DNA of 64,000 nt, taken from positions 22,539,838 through 22,603,837 of the forward strand of contig NC_064542.1 of assembly GCF_023856365.1 (NCBI RefSeq), in the 5' to 3' direction. Positions 10,823-22,225 of this stretch are shown here, in pieces (the stretch's first letter is position 1; each line of letters begins with the position of its first letter). The stretch comes from Brienomyrus brachyistius. Lineage: Eukaryota > Chordata > Actinopteri > Osteoglossiformes > Mormyridae. Position numbers and translations under genes: made by a program. The notes beneath the pieces are model-generated. The model saw nothing but the letters and a program-made list of their open reading frames with translations, did no database searches and was not told where the DNA came from.

Positions 10823-12635
10823 ATAGCAACAAAGCTTTCAAGAACTTAAGAAGGTTAAATAATTGAATATTGCTGCACAATATTGAAACAATAGTGAAAA
10901 TCTGAATAGTTAAAAGGCAGGAGGAATGGAAATGAAACGAAAATCCAAGGGCATGATCCCCAGAGTTCACTAAGCTCATACAATTCAGAAATCGGTGAGT
11001 GGGAGAAGCTGAAGTTTGCTACTGTCCAGGACAGCAGTGATGGGCCGGCAGTTTGGCCCGCAGTGTTCAGGTATCTGTGCTGTCCAGCTCGCACGTCGTG
11101 AAGTTTGTGTTCACTTGATGGGCGCCTCGGGCACAAACAGGCCTCGTGCATCGGGGGGACAGCGGGTCAGTACTGATATGTGACAGATTGAAGCAGACAT
11201 ACAGCAGCAGGGAGAGCATAGCAATAAACCACTGCATTCGGCCGCCTGCCATACTGCATGTGACTTTAACTGCACTGAATTATGCCGCTGCCTACTCAGT
11301 GGCCACGCCAAAGCCCCCTGCCCAACCCAGACAGCTCAAAGCCATTGTCACCCGGCCCACGTCCCCTCCATTAACTCAGCCGCCGAGCTTCTCGTGTTTA
11401 TTAATCGAGCGGCGTTACGTTAAATGAGGTTTGTGCCATCTTTGTTCCCAAGGTTACCCTCACACGGAGAATGCCTTTGTATCTTGGGGAGAGTCGATGA
11501 GCTTACATGCCTTCAAGTAAAATGTGATGAGCACCAAAAAGAAAATATTCCCTCCATATGTAAATATTTGTGCGTAGGATTGTGGGTAATACATTTCGAT
11601 AAGTGTCCGTGAGGGGTTATAAGGGTGAGACATGGCCTGTAACATTGATCTGCTGCCGGTTAGAGTGTGCAGGTGGAGCGGTCCAGCAAACAGGTGGTTT
11701 GTTTTCAGATCCTGATAGGGCTTTTCAGTCAACACCGGGTGTGTTTACTCTGCTGCTGAGCTGAAATGCTGTTAGCCAGGAGTAGTAGCTTGTTGTCTTT
11801 GGCCCCCAACCCATTAAAGAGATCGTACAGCACCTGACTCCTTGATGAAGGCATTGACCCTCCTACCCAGCACATCAAAGACACAGAGCTAGGAGGAGTT
11901 CTAGCGAAGGGGGTTTACTTTGATCAACTGACTTCTCAAATTATACGTCTGTATGCTTCTAATGCTCTCGATTAAAGTCGTTCATGGAGTCTTTCGACTC
12001 TCAGTTATATAGAAGCCCTTCAGCACTTTTCCTCCCAGTGATGCAGACAGACGGGATGGTTATTTAGTACATGCACACAGTTGTCTCACTGTCACATGAC
12101 AGCCGCTTGCCAAATCTCAAGAGGGTTGGGGTGCAGTCCTTGAACAATGATTGGCTGCGATTCAGGCTGACTGAGACCCCCTTCCCCCAATTCAAGGGGA
12201 GAGCCAGCAGAATGGACAAGAGATCCTGCTGCCTTTGGGATTAAGGAGGAGTGGTCAACAGGAGGGAGATCGCGACCCCTCCCCCCACTCAGTACCATAC
12301 ATAGTTGAATCCATGAGACAGCACTCTCACGGCCAGAACTTCCTTACATTGCCTTCAGCTCCAGTTAGGTCGAGGACCCTTAGCACCTGTCAGATCGACT
12401 TCTCTCGTCCACGGACCCCCACTCCCTCCAACACGCCACTTCCTCCGAATGGTCATGAATTGCATCATTTTAAAGCCCACAGCACTAAATGCAGGAGCAG
12501 AATTACAAACAGGCACACTTGCCACACTGGAGAGGGTAATATTTGTAAGTCAGAGTCTGCCTATCTGTGATTATAATGATAGAGTAAATCGCAGTGCCTG
12601 CAGGTTAAATCCCACCTCTGTTTTTATTTCGCTTC
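10823..12635. other. Unique non-coding DNA
   Basis: Overlapping open frames of 61-98 codons on both strands around 10855-11735 do not resemble known proteins. Nothing looks like a promoter or RNA gene. A weak B-box-like cctgcaggttaaatcccacc at 12597-12616 may be a SINE remnant. Confidence 0.55.
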
Positions 12636-12660
12636 ATCTCTCTCTCTCTCTCTCTTTCTC
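12636..12660. repeat. (CT)n microsatellite
   Basis: About 12 CT units with one TT interruption near the 3' end. Confidence 0.85.
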
Positions 12661-13307
12661 TATACCTATTTAAAAAAGCGGTAAGGATTAAATCTAGGAG
12701 GCAGTGACTTTCGATGTACTGTAAGAAGGTACAAAAGTAATTTATTTGTTTTTTTTTTTCTTCTTTCCAATAATAATGATTAATGACCAGCGATAGCCAG
12801 ACCCCACGAGATCGCTGTGTTTCATCGCTGCTCCTCTCTGAATGACACAGCAGTCCTGAAGTCTGGTCCAGTGCACTTTCGCCACATGCAAAGTGGGTGT
12901 TAGCTACCCCCCTGCTGACTTACTCGTACCTAAGCTAGTTTTGGCACATGACACCCCCATTTTCTGCCGTGTTAGAAAGTGTGAAAGTCGGATGGTGGAA
13001 GAGAGCTAGTCCAGTTTGACAAGCAGTAACGGTTTACAGCTTTCCATGGCGGCGGTGTGGGGGGGGGGGGTCCTCGCAGCCACCCCAGTGCTTCTCCGCC
13101 GGCGGACTCCATCACCGTCAGCCGTCATCGACTACAGCTGTCTGTCACTCCCCCAGGCTGCACGCCTGCTGTTCAGAACCAGCCTCCTCTTCGTTCAGCT
13201 CTTGGTGCTGACTGCTCACGCCTCTGCCGGGGTGTTCCCTTCCCCGCTCTCTGCTCCCCTTACCCTCACCAGCCAGTCAGTCCAGCTAGTAATTAAATGC
13301 AGCTCAG
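12661..13307. other. Unique DNA with a G12 tract
   Basis: T-rich tract near 12745-12760, then unique DNA. G12 at 13059-13070. The 104-codon frame at 13016-13330 spans the G-run and has no family resemblance. Confidence 0.5.
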
Positions 13308-13320
13308 CCTGTAGGTGGCG
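13308..13320 (+). promoter_or_regulatory. CTCF-like motif
   Basis: cctgtaggtggcg fits the CTCF core CCASYAGRKGGCR at all but one position (T for A at position 3). This is a motif match only; a core like this is expected by chance now and then in 64 kb. Confidence 0.35.
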
Positions 13321-13496
13321 TAATTGTTAGGGTTGGATAATAATAGAGAATTTTAGCAGTTTGTAGGAAGGTCTTAGGCCCAGAACCATATGATAGAGAT
13401 TCATCGTCAAACCAGACCTTACTTACAATGAAGGGGGGGTTCATCGCAGGACACCATAAGCCTCTTTCTCAAGCCAGTATATCCTGTATATGTAGT

Positions 13497-13995
13497 ATAT
13501 TTAGAACACTGCTTGAGGGGCTGCTATATATAGAACACTGAGGGGAGGGGCCAGTATATCCAGAACAGTGGGTGGAGGGGTCGGTATATCTAGAACCCTG
13601 GTGGGAGGGGCTGGTATATCCAGAACACTGAAGGGAGGGGCAGGTATATTCAGAACTCTGGGAAGGGGGGGTATGCAGATCCCTGGAGGGAGGGGCCAGT
13701 AGAGCCGGTATATCCAGAACACTGAGGGGAGGGGCAGGTATAGCCAGAACTCTGGGGGGAAAAGCCGGCATATTCAGAATACTGGAGGGGGGGGGGGGGG
13801 AGGGGGTTATGCAGAACACTGGAGGGAGGGGCCAGTAGGGCCAGTATATTCCTAAATTTGGGGAGATGGGGGGTATATATACTCTTCAGGGGGGTATATC
13901 TGGAACACTGGAGTAACCAATATGCCCAGAACCGGCAAGGCGCGGGAGTGGTCGTATTTTCAGAACACTGGGGAAGGAACTGGTATGCCTAGAAC
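13497..13995. repeat. Minisatellite, 30-bp G-rich unit
   Basis: The unit is a variant of tatatccagaacactgaggg followed by gaggggccag. Clear unit starts are at 13525, 13555, 13585, 13615, 13645, 13709, 13739 and 13769, six of the seven steps being exactly 30 bp. From about 13850 it decays but agaac...ctgg remnants continue to 13995. Because 30 is a multiple of three, minus-strand frames stay open as ten-residue repeats (116 and 73 codons). Confidence 0.9.
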
Positions 13996-14319
13996 AAGTG
14001 AAATAGCAAATGATGAGCGTGACTCATTATAGTCATCTTCCCCTCCCTTCTGAGGTTATTGGTACTCCCCCCCTGCACCGGTACCCCCCACCCCACCGTT
14101 ATGATGCTCTCATATGCGCAAACACAATCACTCTCAGTCATGCACCATAAGCTGTTTAGACTCACAAATTAACCTGATAAAACCCTTAATATCCCACCTT
14201 CCTTTTGGATGAAATTCAGATGCAGGAACTTACTCAGGGTTGAGATATTAGCCGGGGCCCACAGTCACCCCGCACTGACACTCAGCCCCTTGCATCCTCG
14301 GTTCCTGGCCGTCCTTCAG

Positions 14320-14443
14320 AGCTGTCTCTCTGCTGCCCCTTGCTGTTGGTGCGTTACACTCCCTGAGCCGAACTGCCTCACTGCTGCCCCCTTTTGAAGA
14401 GTGATACTCCAAATCCAGAGCTTTCTCTGCTGCCCTCTGCTGG
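14320..14443 (-). promoter_or_regulatory. Cluster of three CTCF-like motifs
   Basis: Three ctgctgcccc/ctgctgccct cores lie about 50 bp apart. The last, ctgccctctgctgg at 14430-14443, is on the minus strand CCAGCAGAGGGCAG, a full match to CCASYAGRKGGCR. The other two (ctgctgccccttgctg near 14331 and ctgctgcccccttttg near 14381) are weaker. Binding is inferred from the motif only. The spacing may reflect an old tandem duplication. Confidence 0.4.
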
Positions 14444-15979
14444 ACAGCGAGAGCACTCCTCCTGGCCTTTGCATCTCATCCTTCGGTTGTAGTCTGCCAG
14501 GTCTCCTTGTAGCTGCAGGCTGGCCTCTGCTCCACCTTCTTAAGCATAACTTCCCTGTTCCCCCGCCGGTAAGTGGCTGCACGTCTCCTAGAATCAGCTG
14601 TACTTTGCTTAAACGGTCATTCTGTAATTAGGAAGACGTGGTTATTTCTGTGATCACTTTAGGTGCGTCATCTTTTAATAAGTATTAATGCTTGCTGTCT
14701 GCAGCCTGAGCGTAAATCTGACAGGTGATAAACGGCTACAAAAATCAAAGGGACGTGCTGAAAGAGGAGTGTGTGCAGGGGCGTGCCAGGAACAGCTTTT
14801 GTCTGTCTCCCCCCATCTTGCCGGACATGCCTTTATCCCCGCCCACATCGCCGTGTCGCCCTCCAGTGCCACTTCCTCCCTGTCTCTGAGCCCCTTCTGT
14901 CCCGGCCCAGCTGGGCCGACCCGGTCCAACAAGGCCCACTCTGTCCCCCCAACAGGTAGCGGTACCCCGTCCTTGGCTGCCCCCCCCCTCCTGGAGACCA
15001 TCATAACGGAGTCCTTTGTGTCCATGCCAGGGTGCGGGGGGGCTCTATCTAGGACCATTCACTAGTAACCCCCAGCCCCCCAAAGATCACAGAAGCAGGG
15101 CCTGACTGCATGTGTTTATCCATTTACTTTTTCCATGAATTATGGATCTTCCTCTGAGGCAATCCCGTGCCTCATCCCCGAAACGCGAGTGCCTACCCAC
15201 ATTTGTTTAGCCGCATCTCCGCAGGACCCAAGACACCTCATGAAATCCACATGGATGAGATTGTCTATTTAAATGCCTCTTTGATGTTCCCACCTGATTC
15301 ACATATTTGTAATAGTATTCCTGGAGCGCAATAAACAAATAAAATGTACCTGTGAGAAGCCTGTCTAGGGGGGGGGGGGGTACTTATAGTCTATGACTAC
15401 GACAGGTGCACAGCTGTAGACAACGTTACTGCAATGACGCAGACTCGTGAGCAGAATGGCACAGGAAATACTGCGCTGCCATCTTGTGGACAGAAAGGTT
15501 TATACACAATAAAATATACAGAAATCAATTCCAACCAATTTCTGTAGAGCCTATCTAAACTTCATTCATTTGTTCGTTTCTTTCTTACTTTCCTTGTTGA
15601 TTTACCCCTGCATTGCTGGATAAGACCGGACTTTAAACTTAAATAATCTTGCTAAGCGTGCTTTAAGTTTCTTTACGTTTGAGTGTAATTAATAGTTTAT
15701 TATACGAGACTTGGAGGTGGCTGTTGGTGATACGGGAGCTGTTCGTAGCCTTAGCTGTTCCTCTAGGTGATTTGCCATCTCTACTTGCCTCTGGAAACCC
15801 CACCTGGAGTGTCACGGTCCTTTGCAAACACGGAGGTTGCCAGTAATTGTTGATAACGTCTGACCATTTAAAATCTGTTCCCATTCTGGAAATAGATTCA
15901 TTATGTTCAATGTTATATGTTTATGGAAGTGACCACAATGCTATATATGTCATAATGCTAATTGTAGGCATTTAGAAAG
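14444..15979. other. Unique non-coding DNA
   Basis: GC-rich 14760-15060 gives open frames on both strands (125 and 127 codons) that are mirror shadows of each other; neither resembles a known protein. G13 at 15368-15380. No recognisable repeat. Confidence 0.5.
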
Positions 15980-16165
15980 GTGAGTGTAGCTCAGTGTGCT
16001 TCAACACTGTGATTGGAAGGTCACTGGTTCAAATCCCAGAATCAGCAGAGTAATGTCAGCACTGGGCTGGAGAGCAGGGCTCTTATCCCCAAATTGCTTC
16101 GGGGACTGATTGACCCCGCTTTCTCAAATGCGTGTTGCTTTGGTTTAAAGTGTCTATGACAGAAA
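15980..16165 (+). repeat. tRNA-derived SINE, near full length
   Basis: gtgtagctcagtgtgcttca (A-box region) and aaggtcactggttcaaatcc (perfect B box) form the head. The body has attgcttcggggactgattg, and the degraded tail is tttggtttaaagtgtctatg. It is the same type as 2211-2412 and has the best-preserved B box of the group. The lack of tRNA folding downstream argues against a tRNA gene. Confidence 0.85.
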
Positions 16166-17314
16166 CCTCTGTCTAAAAGAAAAGACAGGTTTTCCTACAC
16201 TATACAAACAAACTAATCCAAAGAGCCTCGACTTTGACATTCATCCTTCCTCTGCTACCAGACCTTTGTGGGATCCCACCTTCAACCCACCTGCTCCTCT
16301 GAGGCCCAGTGACAACTTCTTGGTCACACCAGGATGCTCCGATGCAATGACCCCCCCCCGGCTGCCTTAAACCAAAACCCCCCAGCACTGCCATAACTGC
16401 AGTCAAAAGACCAGCTGGATATCAAAACCTCAGCTTATAAAAACATCTTCAGCATGACTTATCAGTTCAGTGTAGCGCTGCTTCACTTCTGAGCTCGGCA
16501 ATCTGTTCGAGAACTGTCCGGGAATGCTGGCTGCCCCGCGTCGCATGTTTTTCCCACAACGCAGCTAGATAGACAGATAGATACTTTATTAATTATTTCC
16601 TTCAATGCTGTCTTTAAATGATCGCCATCTCAGGTCCCCCCCCCCCCACCATCTCCATTAATAATTCACTGGAGAAACGCCATAGGCTGTCCAATCACAT
16701 CCCGAATAACCCAGGCATGTATTAACATTACTTATCACCTGATCACCGCCATTTTGCTTGCCTGCTGAGAGAAGGTCACATAATATTTTCAAGGTTCTGA
16801 TCTGATCATTTATTTGCCTTTCGGATTCCTCTGGGAAAAGTCACTGTACAGCAAATGACCATCCTCTGTGAAACCTTATTCAAAAAAGTTTTTTAGTAAA
16901 AAAAATGTGATTTATAATGTCAAAAAAAATTGTCCATTTCCTTTCTTTGTGCTCCATTGTTTCCACACGGATGCAGGAATCCATTTTTTTTTTCTTAAAG
17001 ATAACTCCTAATAGGATATAATTGTTTTAGGCATTTGTCTTTTACTTGAACTGAGAGACGAAAGTGAAAGGGAAGGAAAGCTTGGCAAGGGGAAATCAAA
17101 GCTGGATTTATGTCTTATTCATTTTAAAACAATAACATCTCTGCTTGGGCTCAAAGCATGGAGCTATTTTATATATCCAACTATACAGAGAATATTCTTG
17201 AATAAAATTTAAAATGAAATAAATTGGAGATAACGCAGACATAACTTCTAGGCTATTGGGGAAGTATTATATACTTGTTTTAAAATGTCCAAGAAAAAAA
17301 AATTGACTTCTACA
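16166..17314. other. Unique DNA with a LINE-tail remnant
   Basis: At 16565-16595, agatagacagatagatactt then tattaatt is the minus-strand view of the 3' end common to fish LINEs (aataaagtatctatctatct). C12 at 16636-16647. From 16860 to 17280 the DNA is AT-rich and unique. Confidence 0.5.
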
Positions 17315-17333
17315 GTTCCACCAGGGGGCAGTG
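17315..17333 (+). promoter_or_regulatory. Strong CTCF-like motif
   Basis: ccaccagggggcagtg (17318-17333) matches the vertebrate CTCF core CCASYAGRKGGCR at every position. This is the best single match in the window. If bound, it would be an insulator or loop anchor pointing in the + direction. The sequence cannot show occupancy. Confidence 0.5.
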
Positions 17334-19654
17334 TTGTAGTGCAATAGCCTCGGTTTCTCACTGCGGTACGATCCGCTGGGGTTCAGTGATTTTTTCCTGT
17401 TCTTTGTTTCCAGGCATTTTGAAAGTTTCAAGCTCCATGGCCCTGAGATGCAAGGTGCCAGTACAGAACCTGTTTAATCCTGCATTATCCTAAAAAAAAC
17501 GGGCAGCATTAGAAATGTGAGAAGTAAACAGAAGCTCTTGCTAAGTGGAGAGTGGCAGTCAGGCTAGGAATGCTGGGATTTTACCTTATTTACAGCAATC
17601 GAATCCCTAAAGGGCTGCCCGTGTCAGTACATAAACTTTCTCCGGCTGCGGACATGCTAAATCATTTCGAATCAATTTTAATTAGTAGACATCAGAATGC
17701 GCTCTTAAGTAAGACATATGACTGTGAATAAGGATGGTGGAGTCTTGTGCAGAGAGATGTAGAGAGGTGACAGATGAAAGCTCGTTTCGGGGCATTATTT
17801 GGGCTCTAAAAATGTGTCTCTGTGGGAGAATCCGATGCTATTATCCTCTGCAGATCTGAGTGACATCGACAGTTTTATGCAGATGTATAAAGAGTAGATT
17901 CTATAAACAGGGAACCTCCGACTCGGATATCGATCGAGCGCCTGGCCTTGAGGGGAGCTGTATAAATCTCGCACACGTCCATCGGAGAGCAAGAATTAAG
18001 GGAGTGGAGGAGGCGATCTTGAAATAGAGGCACGTCGAGGTGGAATCGCGAGGCCCTCTTCATGTAGGAATCGCGGGCCGCTCTACTCGCGCCGCTGTTG
18101 TGTGGTACTTCGGCTGGGCCCGAGGCCCCGATGTTACGGCACAGTCATCCTGCGTTTGGTAGCTGAAGTTAACTTTCAGATTTAGTGCCTCTCGCCAAGG
18201 TAGTTACCATAGACACCACTGTTTTCCCTTAACGCAAGAGACAGGAAGCTGGCTGTCTAATGTTGGAGAGATTTTGTGCATAATTTTTTTTTCAACATTA
18301 GGTTTATTAACTGTCTTCGCAAATATATATTATATATGACGTATATTGTATATTTTTTCTTAACTGGTTCAGTGAAACCTTGACGTTGGCCATGATAAGG
18401 CGTGTGACAGTGATTTAATGGAAAGCTTAACAAAGATGGTGAAAGGCTGAATGCAGACTGTATTTCTGTCACATATAGAGGGTCAGAGCTCCCCCTGTTA
18501 ACAGAACGTACAGCTGCCTTTGGACACATTTTTTTAAAAGTATTCCATGTTTCTGAAACCATAGAAGATTACTGGGGTGATCATCCAGGGCAGTATTAGC
18601 AGGCTGACTGCACAGCTGAATCTCTCTGGGGTTCAGACAGGGCAGCTCCGATTGCCCGCGGTACCATTTAACCCACAGCTCAAGCATGATGATGCTCAAA
18701 ACGCAAGATCTGTGGACAGTGTTGGCCTTTCGCGTTTTGCCTGGGAATCCAAACACTCCCATGATGCAGTGTGAACTACCTCTTCGTTTACCCAGCCACT
18801 TCAAAAGAATACTTAGCTTAAAGCAACATTCGACGATGCTTTTCCCGTCTGTTTGATAGCATATGGTCTGGAACGTTCTAATCCCTTCTCGACCGACTGT
18901 CCTGCCACTCCGGAACGATCCCTCTCTCTGTGCATGCTGAAAGCGCGCGTCTAGAGAAGCAGGGGGCATACAGAGAGCGGTTTGAAGTCGCCACCTTTTC
19001 TGTTTCATACATTTGAGGCTGCGATAATTAATAACGCTAAAAAGCTGGCAGTCAAAGTGCCACTCTGACCGCCAGGCAAAGGAAGACAGGTTGTCATGGA
19101 AACTAGGTATGCCAATAATTCATCCTGGAACCCGAAAGAGAACTAACAGCATGACCAAGTTGTGCATCAAATTGATGCAGTCAGAGGTGTGTGATGTGAG
19201 TTTATGTGCTCACCCCCCCCACCCCCGAACCCCTGATGACCACACCAAGCTCTAAGACTAATATGCGTGAGGCTCTCCTGAGTTTTCATGGGGCCGATCC
19301 ACTGTCTCGTGTCGCGATCATGCCTCACGGTTCAGATACCCACACAGAAGAATCTGCACTTTCCTTTTTTGTTACTCCCAAAATTTTTTCTTCTCACGCA
19401 TTTATTTGGACGTTCAGGCTGGCAGCATGGAACCGTATTATGGGCTTAGAACCTTCCGTCACTCTCAGAAAAGGATGTGAATCAGAAGTGAGCTGGAGAG
19501 TAGGATTTGGACCTCCTGTCATCTCCTCCACCCAATGTCGGCTTTATGAGGGAAAGAGCCCGCCTACTGTATCTCTGCTCCGTGATTGGACGTTCCCGAG
19601 GCTGGCAAATCGCTCCACCCAACCACAGGTGACGTTCACCCCTCCCGGCTCCTA
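17334..19654. other. Unique DNA with a modest CpG-rich patch
   Basis: 17905-18135 has many CpG (ctccgactcggatatcgatc, ggaatcgcgggccgctctac) but no clear promoter elements. AT-rich tatatattatatatgacg lies at 18324-18341. The 179-codon minus-strand frame 18469-19008 and the 149-codon frame 19206-19655 have no recognisable domain and are not called. Confidence 0.5.
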
Positions 19655-19800
19655 GGTGTTAATTGGGCCTGAATCTAATTTCCAACGCTCTGCGCTCGAG
19701 GCCTAATTCAGTCGGATAATTATGCTTGTAATGTTAACCGATATTGGACATATTAAAACCACATTAGGGCCATGGTGATTTAATTGCATGTAATGGTTGA
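19655..19800. promoter_or_regulatory. Candidate conserved non-coding element
   Basis: Repeat-free block with closely spaced TAAT/ATTA cores (gttaattgg, ggcctaattcag, ggataattatgc, gatttaattgcatg). This texture is typical of deeply conserved developmental enhancers, but conservation was not tested. Confidence 0.25.
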
Positions 19801-20382
19801 TAACAATAGCTGGGAATCCTGCTGGTTGTTTTTTGAAAGACCGAATGAGTCAGATTTCGGAGTTTAAGGATTGAGGTGGAACATTCAGCTTCATTGGTAT
19901 TTGAATGTTTTTTTTTTTTTTTACCAGCAGGACAATTTAGGCTTTGAATCTCACAGATACGACTCTGTTTTCGCCTGGATCCTATTTGAGCTGCTGCAGG
20001 AGGCACCTGGAGCCCCTTCAAACAGCCCATTATTTTACATCTGAAATGGGCTGTTGATTTAGATTTATGTGTGGATCTCTTCAATTTGAATATATTGTTT
20101 TGAACTGTACGCAGGGACCTGAGAGGCGTTCAACAGACGACGAATGTCTGCTTTCTGATGGCGATAGCCAAGGTTGCTTTTGTTGTTAACAGCCATTGTT
20201 TTTCATTTTTTTTCTTACTGAAGTAGAAAAGACATTAATGCCTTTTCATTCTGATGCTTGCTGGAGGAATATGGTCGATCTCTCAATACTGACAGGTGAC
20301 ATCGGCTCTTGTGGAATCCGCATGTTTTTTTGTTTTTCGACAATACCTGCATTTCTGTTTTTGGGGTTGGATGGGGGTGCAG
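19801..20382. other. Unique non-coding DNA
   Basis: T14 or longer near 19908-19922 and T9 near 20207-20213. No gene or repeat recognised. Short frames on both strands around 20196-20460 overlap and are not called. Confidence 0.55.
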
Positions 20383-20412
20383 TGTACTACCACTCAAACT
20401 CTGCATTTGTAG
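20383..20412 (-). repeat. Dispersed repeat family A, fragment
   Basis: ctaccactcaaactctgcat then ttgtag is the reverse of the aaatg...tttgagtggtggt motif near 23.94 and 41.69 kb and matches the family A copy near 46.57 kb (ccctcaaactctgcatttgc). Only this 30-bp segment is visible. Confidence 0.45.
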
Positions 20413-20418
20413 TTTGAC

Positions 20419-20445
20419 TTTTTTTTTTGGGGGGGGGGGGGGGGG
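20419..20445. repeat. T10-G17 homopolymer tract
   Basis: Ten T followed directly by 17 G. Such long pure G runs recur across the window and are prone to sequencing length error. Confidence 0.85.
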
Positions 20446-20578
20446 CTGTAGGGCAAGCAATCTCTACACTAGGGGGAACAGGGGGGCTCAAAATGACGCA
20501 ACAAAGCATCATGTAATAACTTAAAAAATGTTATAAATTTATAGCCTACATTATAGTTTTATACTGCAGCATTACCTA

Positions 20579-20602
20579 TTATTATTATTATTATTATTAT
20601 TA
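20579..20602. repeat. (ATT)n microsatellite
   Basis: Eight ATT units in AT-rich DNA. Confidence 0.9.
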
Positions 20603-21944
20603 CTTTGCCCCAAAAAAGAGCATCATTGTATTTTTGTGATCCATTTCGGGTGACTCCTGCGTTTATGTGACAGAATAGCAGCCAAGAGTTCAAATAAAGA
20701 ACGACGTAGAAAATAACGAGGGACTGGATCACTCATTAATGCATGAAGGTTGGTATGAAGTACTTTAGTGACAAAGGATTTGAGAAACACTCATTAACCA
20801 ACGAATGATCTCAAGCATGAGGTAAAAAACTAGTTAGCGTCACGGAGCTTTCGAGAAACACAGCCGTGAAAGTTTACCTAAATTTATCTGATGGAGATTT
20901 GTCACATTTTGTCGTTGTTACATAATGGGGCATTATGACGTAATGCTTTGTTACGGCGACTTTTTGACTCGAGCTCCAGAAGAAACAAACCTGATTTTGG
21001 ATTTAGTGCCTAATGCATAAAAAGGCAAGATAGCAGGGCGAGTGACTTAAACGATATCACTAATGCGTCTCCTTAAATCGGCGCTTCTTAAAGGCAGGCT
21101 GGCATCTTCTCACGTCCCCGCATATCGCCTGTCCTGCCTACCACATCCTCTTCTCTGTAATGTTAATCGGCCATCTAATAAAGACAGCGTTATGTGTCTA
21201 TTTTGGGGTGCTGAGCTACTTTGTTGTCGGGGCCTTGCAAACAGACTAGCTAATGATTCCGTTTTCCGCGCATCTGGGCATCTCCTGTTTCTCCCCTAGG
21301 TGGCGGCTGGGAGGTGGGGGTGGGTGTGGGGGTGCACTGGGTTGGGCTTTGTTGTCTGACAGCCTAATGAGTCTGTGCCCATTGGGGACACGGGGTGGGC
21401 GGCACTTCTGGAGGGAAACCGTACACTCTGAAGGAGGTGCAAACACACTGTCAAATTCAGAGCCTGAGATGAGCGTGAATGCTGGGTGGCACGGCGACAG
21501 TTGGCGGAGACAGAACCGGTCACCAGATGCTTGCTGGTTCACATCCCCAGAAGGGCTCTGCTGTTAAATTTATCGGCCTGCATTAACGAGCAAAGGATTA
21601 AAAAGCTGTGCTTTGTTGTCAGTGTCTACACAGCCAAATAAAGGAAGAATATCCATACCTGAGGGATGCGACCCCGTCTCAAATGCAACTGATCATGTCG
21701 AAGAGGTCACGACACTCTCCAGTGGAACTGGTTGAGGTCGTTTGTTTAGATATAGGTTTATTTTAGAGCACCACATGGCAAGAACTACGCAGAAGAGGGA
21801 AAGGCTTACTTGGGAATCAAGAGCTCCAGAAATGTTAGAAACAGTTTGACGTTTTTTTGAGATCTTGACCCCTCTGCTGACATCTCCAAGCCTCTCACGG
21901 GACTCCTGGGCTGACTTCCCTTAGCCGAGATGGACAGCAGGGCT
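20603..21944. other. Unique DNA with a possible conserved block
   Basis: No gene. G-rich ggtgggggtgggtgtggggg at 21314-21333. The block 21545-21620 (gttaaatttatcggcctgca, ttaacgagcaaaggattaaa) is repeat-free and resembles conserved non-coding DNA. Two antiparallel frames (98 and 104 codons) at 21246-21567 shadow each other and are rejected. Confidence 0.5.
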
Positions 21945-22225
21945 GTGTTTGCCGATATATTTATATTTGCTTATATCACAAGGACAGTATACAGTAGAAT
22001 CATAACCAGCACATTTATCTTACTATTCTGTAGTCAGTTTGCATCTGTATCCCCATTGCACATATTTATTACTGATCGCACTGTTTCGTTTCGAGCTGTC
22101 TTGTCTTGTACTCGGCTGTTGTTTGTCCTGTCCCCTGATGCACCTGTCCCCTATCTTGCAATCGTGGCATAAGAATTTCACTGCTTCTTCCAAGAACATG
22201 TAACAATAAAACTTGAAACTTGAAG
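21945..22225 (+). repeat. Retroposon 3' end
   Basis: Ends with ggcataagaatttcactgct and acaataaaacttgaaacttg, the 3' terminus shared by many fish non-LTR retroposons (attt-cattg ... caataaaacttgaacttga). The upstream part is AT-rich, with cacatttatcttactattct and cattgcacatatttattact as in such 3' regions. No reverse-transcriptase frame remains. Confidence 0.6.

Noticed and set aside
13469..13819. 116-codon proline-rich repeat protein on the minus strand
   Set aside because: It is the translation of the 30-bp minisatellite, whose period keeps the frame open.
18469..19008. 179-codon minus-strand frame
   Set aside because: No recognisable domain, no promoter and mixed composition. Judged chance; a protein search could change this.
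19206..19655. 149-codon plus-strand frame
   Set aside because: No known domain and no start or splice context beyond an ATG; kept as unique non-coding DNA.
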